Assembly (NCBI GenBank): GCA_012719335.1
Contig: JAAYAO010000443.1
Coordinates: 1 to 5,415 of the forward strand
DNA from: Propionibacterium sp.
Lineage (GTDB): Bacteria; Actinomycetota; Actinomycetes; Propionibacteriales; Propionibacteriaceae
Reading direction: 5' to 3'
DNA length: 5,415 nucleotides
A program made the position numbers and the translations under genes. Each line of letters begins with the position of its first letter. The first letter of the stretch is position 1. Below are positions 1 to 5,415 of the stretch, one piece after another. The notes beneath the pieces are model-generated. The model was not told the DNA's origin and made no database searches. It saw nothing but the letters and a program-made list of their open reading frames with translations.

Positions 1-551
1 ACAAGGTGGTCACCGCCTGTGCGCACTGCCTGAACACCCTGAAGAACGAGTACCCGCAGGTCGGGGTCGAGCTCGAGGTCGTGCACCACACCCAGTTGCT
101 GAACCGGCTGGTTCGCGACGGCCGGCTCACCCCGGTCGCCCCGCCCTCGGGTTCGGTGGCCGGACGATCGATCACCTACCACGACCCCTGCTACATCGGT
201 CGCCACAACGGCATCTACGACCCCCCGCGGGAGCTGCTCGGCGGCCTGCCGCAGGCCACCTACACCGAGATGCCGCGACACGCCGAGAAGTCCTTCTGCT
301 GTGGCGCGGGTGGTGCCCGGATGTGGATGGAGGAAACCATCGGCGAGCGGATCAACATGAACCGCACCGAGGAGGCCTTGGCCACCGGCGCGGACACCAT
401 CGCCACCGGCTGCCCCTTCTGCCGGGTGATGTTGTCCGACGGCCTGACCGCCAAGCAGGCCGATGGCGCCCACGAGAACGTCGAGGTGATCGACGTGTCC
501 CAGTTGCTGCTCGAAGCCGTCAAGCGCGGCCAGGAGCCGGCCAACGCCTGA
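1..551 (+). CDS. (Fe-S)-binding oxidoreductase with CCG domains, C-terminal part (5' end outside window)
   Basis: This is the last 183 codons of a gene that begins before the window; the frame is open from base 3 and stops with TGA at 549-551. Numbering from the codon at base 6, it opens with the CxxC end of a first CCG domain (C5, C8). A complete second CCG (Cys-rich, HdrB/GlpC-like) domain follows: C62 in YHDPCYIGRHN, the CCG at C98-C99, and C136-x2-C139 in GCPFC. The spacing Cx35CCGx35CxxC matches the family pattern for binding a [4Fe-4S]-type cluster. Motifs such as NEYPQVG, VVHHTQLL and GARMWMEE resemble the C-terminus of the large membrane-anchored actinobacterial reductases (Rv0338c type of Mycobacterium). 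Those proteins are presumed to pass electrons between a flavoprotein dehydrogenase and the respiratory chain, but the substrate is not established. The N-terminal membrane and ferredoxin parts, if present, lie outside the window. Every cluster cysteine expected in this portion is present, so the gene looks intact. Confidence 0.9.
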   Translation, partial: KVVTACAHCLNTLKNEYPQVGVELEVVHHTQLLNRLVRDGRLTPVAPPSGSVAGRSITYHDPCYIGRHNGIYDPPRELLGGLPQATYTEMPRHAEKSFCCGAGGARMWMEETIGERINMNRTEEALATGADTIATGCPFCRVMLSDGLTAKQADGAHENVEVIDVSQLLLEAVKRGQEPANA

Positions 552-599
552 GCCGGAGAGCTGGGTCGGGTCGCTCGCACCCGAGCCCCGTCACTCGAG

Positions 600-634
600 G
601 AGGGGCCTCACTCACACCGAGTGGGCCCCTCTTT
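600..634 (+). terminator. rho-independent terminator of the Fe-S oxidoreductase gene
   Basis: The left arm GAGGGGCCTCACTC (600-613) and right arm GAGTGGGCCCCTC (619-631) pair over 13 bp with a single bulged T at 608. They close a 5-nt ACACC loop and are followed by TTT (632-634). The hairpin lies 49 nt after the TGA stop of the + strand gene. The minus strand has no T tract after the hairpin, so it should act mainly on rightward transcription. It could still slow RNA polymerase arriving from the convergent alkB-like gene. Confidence 0.85.
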
Positions 635-643
635 CATGCCCGC

Positions 644-663
644 TTGAGCAGGCGCGACGCCGT
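644..663. repeat. partial copy of extragenic palindromic repeat
   Basis: TTGAGCAGGCGCGACGCCGT (644-663) repeats the left part of the unit at 675-707. It lacks two bases in the centre and the right-hand TCGAAACC end. It begins ten bases after the terminator T tract, in non-coding sequence between convergent genes, and looks like a decayed or truncated copy of the same element. Confidence 0.6.
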
Positions 664-674
664 CCCCCACCGCC

Positions 675-707
675 GGTTGAGCAGGCGCGCAGCGCCGTGT
701 CGAAACC
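675..707. repeat. extragenic palindromic (REP-like) element
   Basis: This 33-bp imperfect palindrome runs from GGTTGAGCAGGCGC to GCGCCGTGTCGAAACC with a central GGCGC-GCA-GCGCC hairpin. Units with GGTTGAG at one end and GAAACC at the other, and variable GC-rich hairpin sequence between, are commonly seen between genes in several actinobacterial genomes; this recognition is from memory and was not searched. The element sits 12 bp beyond the stop codon of the alkB-like gene. It may act as a transcript-end hairpin for that gene, although no T tract follows it on the minus strand. Confidence 0.55.
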
Positions 708-719
708 AGCGGGACGCCC

Positions 720-1334
720 TCACCAGACGCCCAGCGGACGGAACTGGATCGAAATCCGGGGGCCGACGGGGGTGCGTTGTTTGGGGACGCAGTGGTCGAA
801 GGTGCGCTGGCACGACCCGCCCATCACCAGCAGGTCGCCGTGGGCGAGTTCGAGCCGGGTGGACGGGCCACCGCCGCGGGGGCGCAGGGCCAACACCCTG
901 GGTGCGCCGAGGGAAACGATCGCGACCAGGGTGTCCTCGTTGCGGGAGCGTCCGATCCGGTCGCCGTGCCAGGCCACCGAGTCGTGCTGGTCGCGGTACA
1001 GGCACAGCCCGGCGGTGGCGAAGCCTTCCGGCAGCACCCGGCGGTACCAGTGCGAGAGTTCGGCGCGGGCGAGCCTCAGCAGCGGATGCGGCCAGGGTTC
1101 CTTCACCCCGTACATCCGGGTCAGCCGCGGCACCGCGACCACCGCGTCGTACATCTGGCGCTCACCCTCCTGCCAGTCGACGCCGTCGCGCAGTTGCTCG
1201 AACAGGTCCTCCGCGCCGGTCAGCCAGTTCGGTCGCCAATCCACCCAGGCGCCGCGGCCCAGATCGGTGCGGACGGCGTCGGCCGGCGACCCGAAGGTGG
1301 GTTCGGCGGCGACGTCGAACAGGGTGCTCTGCAT
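720..1334 (-). CDS. AlkB-like 2-oxoglutarate/Fe(II)-dependent dioxygenase
   Basis: A 204-residue protein of the AlkB superfamily, which oxidatively removes alkyl groups from damaged DNA or RNA bases using Fe(II), O2 and 2-oxoglutarate. The iron ligands are visible as H123-x-D125 (in SVAWHGD) and distal H181 (in FDHCVP). The 2-oxoglutarate-binding R-x5-R is R193 and R199 (RISIQFR). The context LYRDQHDSVAWHGDR and the length fit the short ALKBH2/3-like bacterial group. C111 stands where many members have the Asn of an N-x-Y motif, with Y113 kept. The ATG at 1334 was chosen because residues from MQSTLFD onward are family-like and a promoter places transcription start on it. The frame stays open up to 1436, but that extension overlaps the upstream gene and looks non-coding. 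There is no Shine-Dalgarno sequence. The stop is TGA at 720-722. It is convergent with the Fe-S oxidoreductase gene and 47 nt downstream of the membrane-protein gene. A DNA repair role is likely; the exact lesion is unknown. Confidence 0.9.
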   Translation of the reverse strand: MQSTLFDVAAEPTFGSPADAVRTDLGRGAWVDWRPNWLTGAEDLFEQLRDGVDWQEGERQMYDAVVAVPRLTRMYGVKEPWPHPLLRLARAELSHWYRRVLPEGFATAGLCLYRDQHDSVAWHGDRIGRSRNEDTLVAIVSLGAPRVLALRPRGGGPSTRLELAHGDLLVMGGSCQRTFDHCVPKQRTPVGPRISIQFRPLGVW

Positions 1335-1340
1335 GGCACC

Positions 1341-1369
1341 ATCGTAACTTATTGAATCAGGTGTTCCAA
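1341..1369 (-). promoter_or_regulatory. promoter of the alkB-like gene (leaderless start)
   Basis: Read on the minus strand, TTGGAA (1369-1364) and TACGAT (1346-1341) are separated by exactly 17 bp and resemble sigma-70/SigA -35 and -10 hexamers. The seventh base after the -10 is the A of the ATG at 1334, so the mRNA would start at the initiation codon with no leader, a common arrangement in actinobacteria. The gap is noticeably richer in A/T than its surroundings. No SOS box or other clear operator was found here. Confidence 0.55.
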
Positions 1370-1381
1370 TAGCTTCACATG

Positions 1382-2398
1382 TCAGTGTCCGCGCAGCCCC
1401 CGGACGATCACCTCGGCGATCTGTTCCAGCACCCACCGGTTCTCGACGCTGCGCACCGGCACCACGATGTTCGCACCGTCGGTGCCGGTGATCGTGAACG
1501 AGGAGCCGTCGGCGGTCAGGTTCGCGACCCGGCCCCAGTCGATGGCCGCGTCCCGGGCGGTGAGGCCCTCCGGGGTGGCCCGCACCGGCCCGAAGTCGAG
1601 GCTCCGACCCGCGGCGAGCGCTTCGGCCGCTGCGGGCAGGTGGGCCTGCAACACCCGTTCCCGGATCCGGTTGCGGAGCAGGGCGGGGTCGGAGTAGCGG
1701 GTGGTGACCTTGATCGGCCCTGCCCCACCATGCACCCGGATCGGCCCGTCCGGCTGTTCGGCGACCCGGACGTCCGGCCAGGCCGCGGTGCGCACCCGGG
1801 CCCCCTCGGCGAGCAGGATGTCGTCGGGGGTGATCCGGACGAAGCGGCGCGGCTGCAGGCTCATCAGCGCCAGGGCCACCAACGCAAGAAGCCAGGGAAT
1901 TGCGGCCGGCCAGGCGGGGCCGTCGCCGTGCAGGCCTTGGCGCAGCCAGTTGTAGCCGAGCAGAAACAGCAGGATCGCGATGACCACCCCGGCGCCGCGC
2001 AGGATGGTGGTCTGCACGTGCCCGGCGGCGTCCGCATGCGGGGTCGGCGGAATCTTCGCCAGCCGCGGCTCGATGATGCCGCGGAAGATCACCACCGCGA
2101 GCAGCACCGCCACCCCTGCGAGGAAGAACGGCCAGACCTTGGCGTTCATCGCATTGTTGAACGCGTACTCGGCCATCTTCTCCTCGTAGGTGTAGGAGTT
2201 GCCGCCGCGCAGCACCACGCAGGAGTCACCCGGCGCCATCGTTTGTCCGTCGCAGGTGGGCGGCCCGGTGGTGGGTCGACGCAACTGCCAGGTGATGAAG
2301 CCGCCCAGGGCCACCAGCACCAGCGGCGTGATCCAGTCGATGGCGCGGAACTTCGCCAGTGCCCGGTCGTGGGTGAGGGGTTCGTCCGCTTTGCTCAT
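1382..2398 (-). CDS. predicted four-helix membrane protein, C-terminal domain related to DUF6585-like proteins
   Basis: A 338-residue protein of unknown function. Four hydrophobic segments are visible at about residues 23-39, 89-105, 134-152 and 163-181, followed by a soluble C-terminal region of about 155 residues. The loop between helices 1 and 2 carries CDGQTMAPGDSC (C49 and C60), a cysteine pair that could form a disulfide if the loop faces outward. The C-terminal part (LPAAAEALAAGRSLDFG, then GLTARDAAIDWGRV) follows the same pattern as the end of the protein encoded just upstream, so the two are diverged paralogs. The ATG at 2398 overlaps the upstream TGA as ATGA and has AAGG 7 nt before it, indicating translational coupling; an in-frame GTG at 2413 is possible but less well placed. 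The soluble region resembles the PH-like DUF6585 family by eye, without a search. The role is unknown; a link to the upstream exporter is inferred only from position. Confidence 0.8.
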   Translation of the reverse strand: MSKADEPLTHDRALAKFRAIDWITPLVLVALGGFITWQLRRPTTGPPTCDGQTMAPGDSCVVLRGGNSYTYEEKMAEYAFNNAMNAKVWPFFLAGVAVLLAVVIFRGIIEPRLAKIPPTPHADAAGHVQTTILRGAGVVIAILLFLLGYNWLRQGLHGDGPAWPAAIPWLLALVALALMSLQPRRFVRITPDDILLAEGARVRTAAWPDVRVAEQPDGPIRVHGGAGPIKVTTRYSDPALLRNRIRERVLQAHLPAAAEALAAGRSLDFGPVRATPEGLTARDAAIDWGRVANLTADGSSFTITGTDGANIVVPVRSVENRWVLEQIAEVIVRGLRGH

Positions 2399-3186
2399 GT
2401 CCACGCCTTGCACGACAGGCCGGCCAGCAGCGAGGCGAGGACGACGAAGTCGGGGGTCCGCCCGATGGGTTGGGAGTGGGTGCGCTGGTTGACCGTGCCG
2501 TACGCGATCTCGAACAGCCCGTTGCTGGTGGTCAGCGTGTTGATCTCGGGGTAGGGCGTCGGTTCGGCCCCTGCCACCCGAAAGCCGGTGGCGGTCAACG
2601 TCAGCTCGCCGAACGGAACCTCCTCGCCCCGTTGCAGGGCTTCGGTGACCTCCGGCAGCCGGGCCTCGGCTGCGGTTTGCTTGATCGCCGGTAGCACCTG
2701 CTGGTTGAAGTTCGCGTCCCCCTTCACCCTGCTGGTGCCGTGCGGGCCGTCGATGGTGAAGGTGATCAGCGGCTGACCGCTCTTCATTCCCTTGCGGTAC
2801 CGCTGGACGCCCTCCTCGGTCACCCGGGAGCGGCGCAGGTCGATCACCTCGCTGATCCGCTGACCGTCGGTGCGGATCAGGCCGGTGCGATACAGGAAGA
2901 CGCCGTGGTGGTCGCTGCGGGCCAGGACGATCAGCCCCTTGATGCCCAGCAACACGAACCAGAGCACCAGCAGTGCCAGCGGCACCATCACCACCAGGGA
3001 ATCGAATCCGGTCACCACCCAGGCGATGATCAGCAGGATCACCGCGACAACCAGCAGCACCCCGGCACAGCCCAGGTCGAACTTCGCCGAAGACTTGCTG
3101 GGCGCGTCCCAGATGCCCACCCGGTCACCGAAGCCCTGTTCGGCAGCCGCCGCGTCGACGGCTTCTTGCATGCCCGCAATCGTCAT
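2395..3186 (-). CDS. predicted two-helix membrane protein, DUF6585/PH-like
   Basis: A 263-residue protein of unknown function. A short polar N-terminus precedes two membrane helices (about residues 38-58 and 64-88), and a soluble C-terminal region of about 175 residues probably lies on one side of the membrane. That region has the order seen in DUF6585-like proteins: a strand-rich start (GVFLYRTGLIRTDGQRI), a middle with TFTIDGPHG and an inter-domain helix, then LPEVTEALQRGEEVPFG and TATGFRV...YPEINTL. The downstream protein repeats the last part. The ATG at 3186 gives MTIAGMQEAVD; a second ATG at 3171 is possible, and neither has a strong Shine-Dalgarno. The same frame stays open far upstream inside the permease gene, but that part lacks a plausible start and codes poorly. 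The gene begins 71 nt after the permease stop and ends overlapping the next start by 4 nt. Its family assignment is by pattern only. Confidence 0.8.
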   Translation of the reverse strand: MTIAGMQEAVDAAAAEQGFGDRVGIWDAPSKSSAKFDLGCAGVLLVVAVILLIIAWVVTGFDSLVVMVPLALLVLWFVLLGIKGLIVLARSDHHGVFLYRTGLIRTDGQRISEVIDLRRSRVTEEGVQRYRKGMKSGQPLITFTIDGPHGTSRVKGDANFNQQVLPAIKQTAAEARLPEVTEALQRGEEVPFGELTLTATGFRVAGAEPTPYPEINTLTTSNGLFEIAYGTVNQRTHSQPIGRTPDFVVLASLLAGLSCKAWT

Positions 3187-3257
3187 GTCCGCAGTGAAAC
3201 AGCGTCCGGGGTCACCAGGAAGCGATTTCCGAACCCGTTCGGTCTGCGGACCGGGCC
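3187..3257 (-). promoter_or_regulatory. intergenic leader with competing RNA hairpins before the first DUF6585-like gene
   Basis: On the minus strand this 71-nt gap can form a local hairpin CGGTC-CGCA-GACCG (3253-3240), an overlapping hairpin CCGAA-CGGG-TTCGG (3242-3229), and a longer helix. The longer helix pairs GTCCGCAG (3251-3244) with CTGCGGAC (3194-3187), the eight bases immediately before the ATG. It would bury the ribosome-entry region and excludes the first hairpin. No clear promoter or T tract is visible, so co-transcription with the permease is the simplest reading. The pairings are seen in sequence; any regulatory role is conjecture. Confidence 0.3.
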
Positions 3258-4874
3258 CTACTTCGCCCAGGCACGCACCTTGTCGAACACCTCCGGCTCG
3301 CGCCGGGCCAGCAGCTTCGCCCCGAAGTGCCAGCCCAGCCGCATCATCAGGTAGCCGGTGGCCAGTGCCACCAGGGGTGCGATCCACAGCATCCAGGGCC
3401 ACAGCGCGAACCCCAGGGCATAGAGCACCCCGGCCGGAATCAACGGGATGAACAGCCCGAACATGGACGCGAACGCGCCCAGGAAGGCGCTCGCCCCGGC
3501 CCCGGAGGTGCCGCCGGAGAAGGCGCTCGCACCGGGGGCCTTGACCGGGTACGGCAGGGCGGGCGCCAGCACCGCGGCGATGCCGAGCATCGTGCCGAGC
3601 AATCCCAGGGACGCCCCGACCACCGGCCAGATCAGGTCCGGACGCCGGGAGACGATGGCCGCGGCAATGCTGAACAGCACCGCCAGCGGCGCGAGCAGGG
3701 TCAGTGCCGCGAGGGATCGTCCGGTCAGATTGGCCCGGTGGTCGAGCCCGGCGGTGATGTTCACCCAGGTTGCCGGGCCGTCGTAGCCGAAATCGTCGGT
3801 CAGTGCGACGGCCGTCCAGGCGACCATCACCGGCGCGAAGAAGGCCATGAACGGCATGCCCTGCAAGGTGCCCAGCACCACCATCACCACCCCGATGATC
3901 GGCATCATCGCCAGGCTCATCAGGTATCGCTTGTCGCGGAACCAGTAGCGCAGCGAGCGGGCGGCGACCGCGCCGAGGGCGCTGGTCGGGTAGAAGCGCG
4001 GGATGAACGACCCGGTCAGGCGTTTCGCGGCCCCGCCGCCCTGGTCGGTGATGCCGGTGACCAGGGTGCGTTCCAGGCTGTGTCGCCACCACAGCCAGCA
4101 GGCGACCAGGGCGGCCGCCGTGATCACGACCGCGCCGAGGGCGCCCAGGTAGTCACCCAACGCGATCCGGAAGGGGATCGCGAAGGGGGCCCCGAGCGGC
4201 GTCCAACCGGCGATCAGACCGATCCGTTGCACCGCCTGGGGAATGTCCATGCCGCTGAGCCGCTCGGCTTCGGCGGTGAAGAAGATCTGCACCCCGTAGA
4301 TGGCCACCAGCAGCACTACCGCGAACAGCAGACCACCGACTTCGCGGCGGCGGCGCGACACCCCACCGACCGAGGTGGCGGTCATCAGGGCCCGCGGTAG
4401 CAGGACGCACAGTGCCAGGCCGGCGGCGAAGTCGAAGGGGGTGAGCGCCACGGCCAACCAATTGCCGGTGCCGGTAAAGATCGCCAGGATCGCCGCCACG
4501 ATCATGATCAGCACCCCGATCACGGTGCACAGCACCGGCACCGACACGAAGGCGGCAGCGAACAGGCCCGGTTGGAGTTGTTTGGCCCGCACCGGAAACT
4601 GGGCGAACTTGCTGGGCGCGAGGGTGTCGTCCAGGCCGAAGGACGCGATCGGCACCACCGCCCACAGCAACAACCCGACCGCGCCGAGGGTAACCAGCAC
4701 CGGCATCGCGATCAGCGGCTCGAACCAGCTGAGCACCGGCAGGCCGATACCCAGACCCACCAGGGCCGGCAGCGCATAGATCAGGCCGACCACCAGCACG
4801 ATGATGCGCTTCTTGTCCTGGGCGTAGCCGCCCTTCCAGAGCCGCCACTTGAGCTTGGTCAGGAGCGCAACCAC
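3258..4874 (-). CDS. ABC-2 type transporter permease
   Basis: A 538-residue integral membrane protein, the membrane half of an exporter powered by the ATPase encoded just upstream. It is built of about a dozen hydrophobic segments in two halves. The first spans about residues 24-260 (for example 24-50, 55-79, 104-134, 140-165, 180-200). The second starts near 318 after a cytoplasmic stretch with LRYWFRDKRY (308-317). Motifs of a recurrent actinobacterial ABC-2 permease group include DDTLAPSKFAQFPV after the second helix, FGYDGPATWVN near 362-372, and LPYPVKAPGAS before a Gly/Ser/Ala-rich segment. The GTG at 4874 was chosen because GAAGGGAG (4888-4881) lies 6 nt before it and membrane-protein sequence (VVALLTKLKWRLW) begins there; the frame upstream is arginine-rich shadow sequence over the ATPase. 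It overlaps the ATPase gene by 16 nt and ends with TAG at 3260. The substrate cannot be told from sequence; lipid, peptide and drug exporters all use such permeases. Confidence 0.88.
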   Translation of the reverse strand: MVALLTKLKWRLWKGGYAQDKKRIIVLVVGLIYALPALVGLGIGLPVLSWFEPLIAMPVLVTLGAVGLLLWAVVPIASFGLDDTLAPSKFAQFPVRAKQLQPGLFAAAFVSVPVLCTVIGVLIMIVAAILAIFTGTGNWLAVALTPFDFAAGLALCVLLPRALMTATSVGGVSRRRREVGGLLFAVVLLVAIYGVQIFFTAEAERLSGMDIPQAVQRIGLIAGWTPLGAPFAIPFRIALGDYLGALGAVVITAAALVACWLWWRHSLERTLVTGITDQGGGAAKRLTGSFIPRFYPTSALGAVAARSLRYWFRDKRYLMSLAMMPIIGVVMVVLGTLQGMPFMAFFAPVMVAWTAVALTDDFGYDGPATWVNITAGLDHRANLTGRSLAALTLLAPLAVLFSIAAAIVSRRPDLIWPVVGASLGLLGTMLGIAAVLAPALPYPVKAPGASAFSGGTSGAGASAFLGAFASMFGLFIPLIPAGVLYALGFALWPWMLWIAPLVALATGYLMMRLGWHFGAKLLARREPEVFDKVRAWAK

Positions 4875-5415
4875 CCGAGGCTCCCTTCGGCCAGTTCGGC
4901 GCCGCCGACGATCTCGATGAACCGGTCGGTCAGGGACGCTCCGGCGCGCACCTGGGCAACGGTGCCGGCCGCGCGCACCTGCCCTTCGTGAATGATCGCG
5001 ACGTGGTCGCACAACCCCTCGACCAGTTCCATCACGTGGCTGGACAACACCACGGTGCCTCCCCCGGCCACGTAGGAGCGCAGGATCTGGCGGATCACCT
5101 GGCCCGACACCGGGTCGACGGCCTCCAGCGGTTCATCCAGCATCAGCAGTTTCGGGGCGTGGATCAGGGCTGAGGCGAGCAGGATCTTCTTGGTCATCCC
5201 GGCCGAGTAGTCAGCGACCAGTTTCGTGGCGTCCTCGGCCAGGTCGAGGGCGGCGAGCAGGTCACCGGTGCGCTCGGCGAGCTGGCCGGGATCCACCCCG
5301 CGGATCAGACCCACGTAATGCAGCAGTTCCTCACCGGAGAGCCGGTCGAAGGTGCTCAACCCGTCGGCGAGCACACCCATCCGCGCCTTGGCCGCCGGCG
5401 GATCGGCCCACACGT
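4859..5415 (-). CDS. ABC transporter ATP-binding protein, C-terminal part (5' end outside window)
   Basis: This is the last 184 codons of an ABC ATPase whose start and Walker A motif lie beyond the right edge; the frame enters at base 5413 and stops with TGA at 4861-4859. Counting from that first codon, GVLADGLSTFDRLSGEELL (13-31) covers the Q-loop region. The signature is YSAGM (69-73), Walker B is LLMLDE (89-94) with catalytic E94, the D-loop is EAVD (97-100), and the switch histidine is H126 (LSSHVMEL). The signature YSAGMTKK and the LDEPLEAVDP run are typical of ABC-2 exporter ATPases in actinobacteria. The Q-loop glutamine appears as LADG rather than LPQ, as I recall for this group. The last 40 residues form a short regulatory tail. 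It should supply ATP hydrolysis to the permease, whose gene it overlaps by 16 nt, and is cytoplasmic. Confidence 0.93.
   Translation of the reverse strand, partial: VWADPPAAKARMGVLADGLSTFDRLSGEELLHYVGLIRGVDPGQLAERTGDLLAALDLAEDATKLVADYSAGMTKKILLASALIHAPKLLMLDEPLEAVDPVSGQVIRQILRSYVAGGGTVVLSSHVMELVEGLCDHVAIIHEGQVRAAGTVAQVRAGASLTDRFIEIVGGAELAEGSLGWLRS
4881..4888 (-). promoter_or_regulatory. ribosome binding site of the permease gene
   Basis: GAAGGGAG on the minus strand lies 6 nt before the GTG at 4874, within the last codons of the ATPase gene. It is the strongest Shine-Dalgarno sequence in the window and fixes the permease start despite the long open frame upstream of it. Confidence 0.7.

Noticed and set aside
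323..1372. Long + strand open frame of about 349 codons across the Fe-S gene end, the intergenic gap and the alkB-like gene
   Set aside because: The translation is Arg/Gly/Pro-rich low-complexity sequence running through a terminator and antisense to a clear AlkB gene; it is a high-GC shadow frame.
1335..1381. SOS (LexA) box or similar damage-response operator before the alkB-like gene
   Set aside because: No TCGAAC-N4-GTTCGA-like palindrome is present; the only dyads are 3-4 bp and not convincing.
1335..1436. Longer N-terminus for the AlkB-like protein
   Set aside because: It would overlap the upstream gene by 55 nt, spans the promoter-like AT-rich gap and adds non-family sequence.
2399..2413. 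GTG at 2413 as start of the four-helix membrane protein
   Set aside because: The ATG at 2398 has AAGG at 7 nt and forms the ATGA overlap typical of coupled genes; GTG 2413 has no better signal.
1379..2554. + strand open frame of 391 codons opposite the membrane-protein genes
   Set aside because: It has no recognisable motif, is rich in His/Gln/Arg/Gly, and is antisense to two coupled genes with good membrane-protein features.
3229..3242. CCGAACCCGTTCGG palindrome as a terminator after the permease gene
   Set aside because: The stem is only about 5 bp with a tight loop and has no T tract on the minus strand; kept only as part of a possible leader structure.
3187..4092. Upstream extension of the first DUF6585-like protein frame into the permease gene
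   Set aside because: The extension is Arg/Gly-rich, overlaps the permease in another frame and has no plausible start near the gene; ATG 3186 gives a clean protein.

Overview
The window is very GC-rich and densely coding, with GTG and ATG starts, a probable leaderless gene and an (Fe-S)-binding protein of the type found in actinobacteria. It most likely comes from the chromosome of a high-GC actinobacterium. A short TTGAG...GAAACC extragenic palindrome hints at Propionibacteriales or a related order, but the exact taxon is inference. Nothing indicates a plasmid, phage or insertion sequence.

Layout: the left edge (1-551, + strand) is the C-terminal part of a two-domain CCG-type iron-sulfur oxidoreductase. 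It ends before a strong rho-independent terminator (600-634) and a pair of related palindromic repeat units (644-663 and 675-707), which fill the gap between convergent genes. From 720 to the right edge everything is on the minus strand. In transcription order (right to left) there is the C-terminal part of an ABC transporter ATPase (5415-4859), its ABC-2 type permease with 16 nt of overlap (4874-3258), a small membrane protein resembling DUF6585/PH-like proteins (3186-2395), a second larger membrane protein that is a diverged paralog of the first and overlaps it by 4 nt (2398-1382), and then an AlkB-like 2-oxoglutarate/Fe(II) dioxygenase (1334-720).

The ATPase and permease should form one exporter-type complex of unknown substrate. 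The two paralogous membrane proteins lie directly downstream and are translationally coupled to each other, so they may be co-transcribed with the exporter; their function is unknown. The alkB-like gene is separated by an AT-richer 47-nt gap with a well-spaced promoter whose predicted start point falls on the A of the ATG, so it can probably be transcribed on its own as a leaderless message.

The points most worth a second look are the tandem DUF6585-like paralogs attached to an exporter, the possible switchable leader RNA between permease and first paralog, the leaderless alkB promoter, and the Asn-to-Cys change at a 2-oxoglutarate-contact position in the AlkB-like protein. No clearly new defence, mobile or RNA system is visible.
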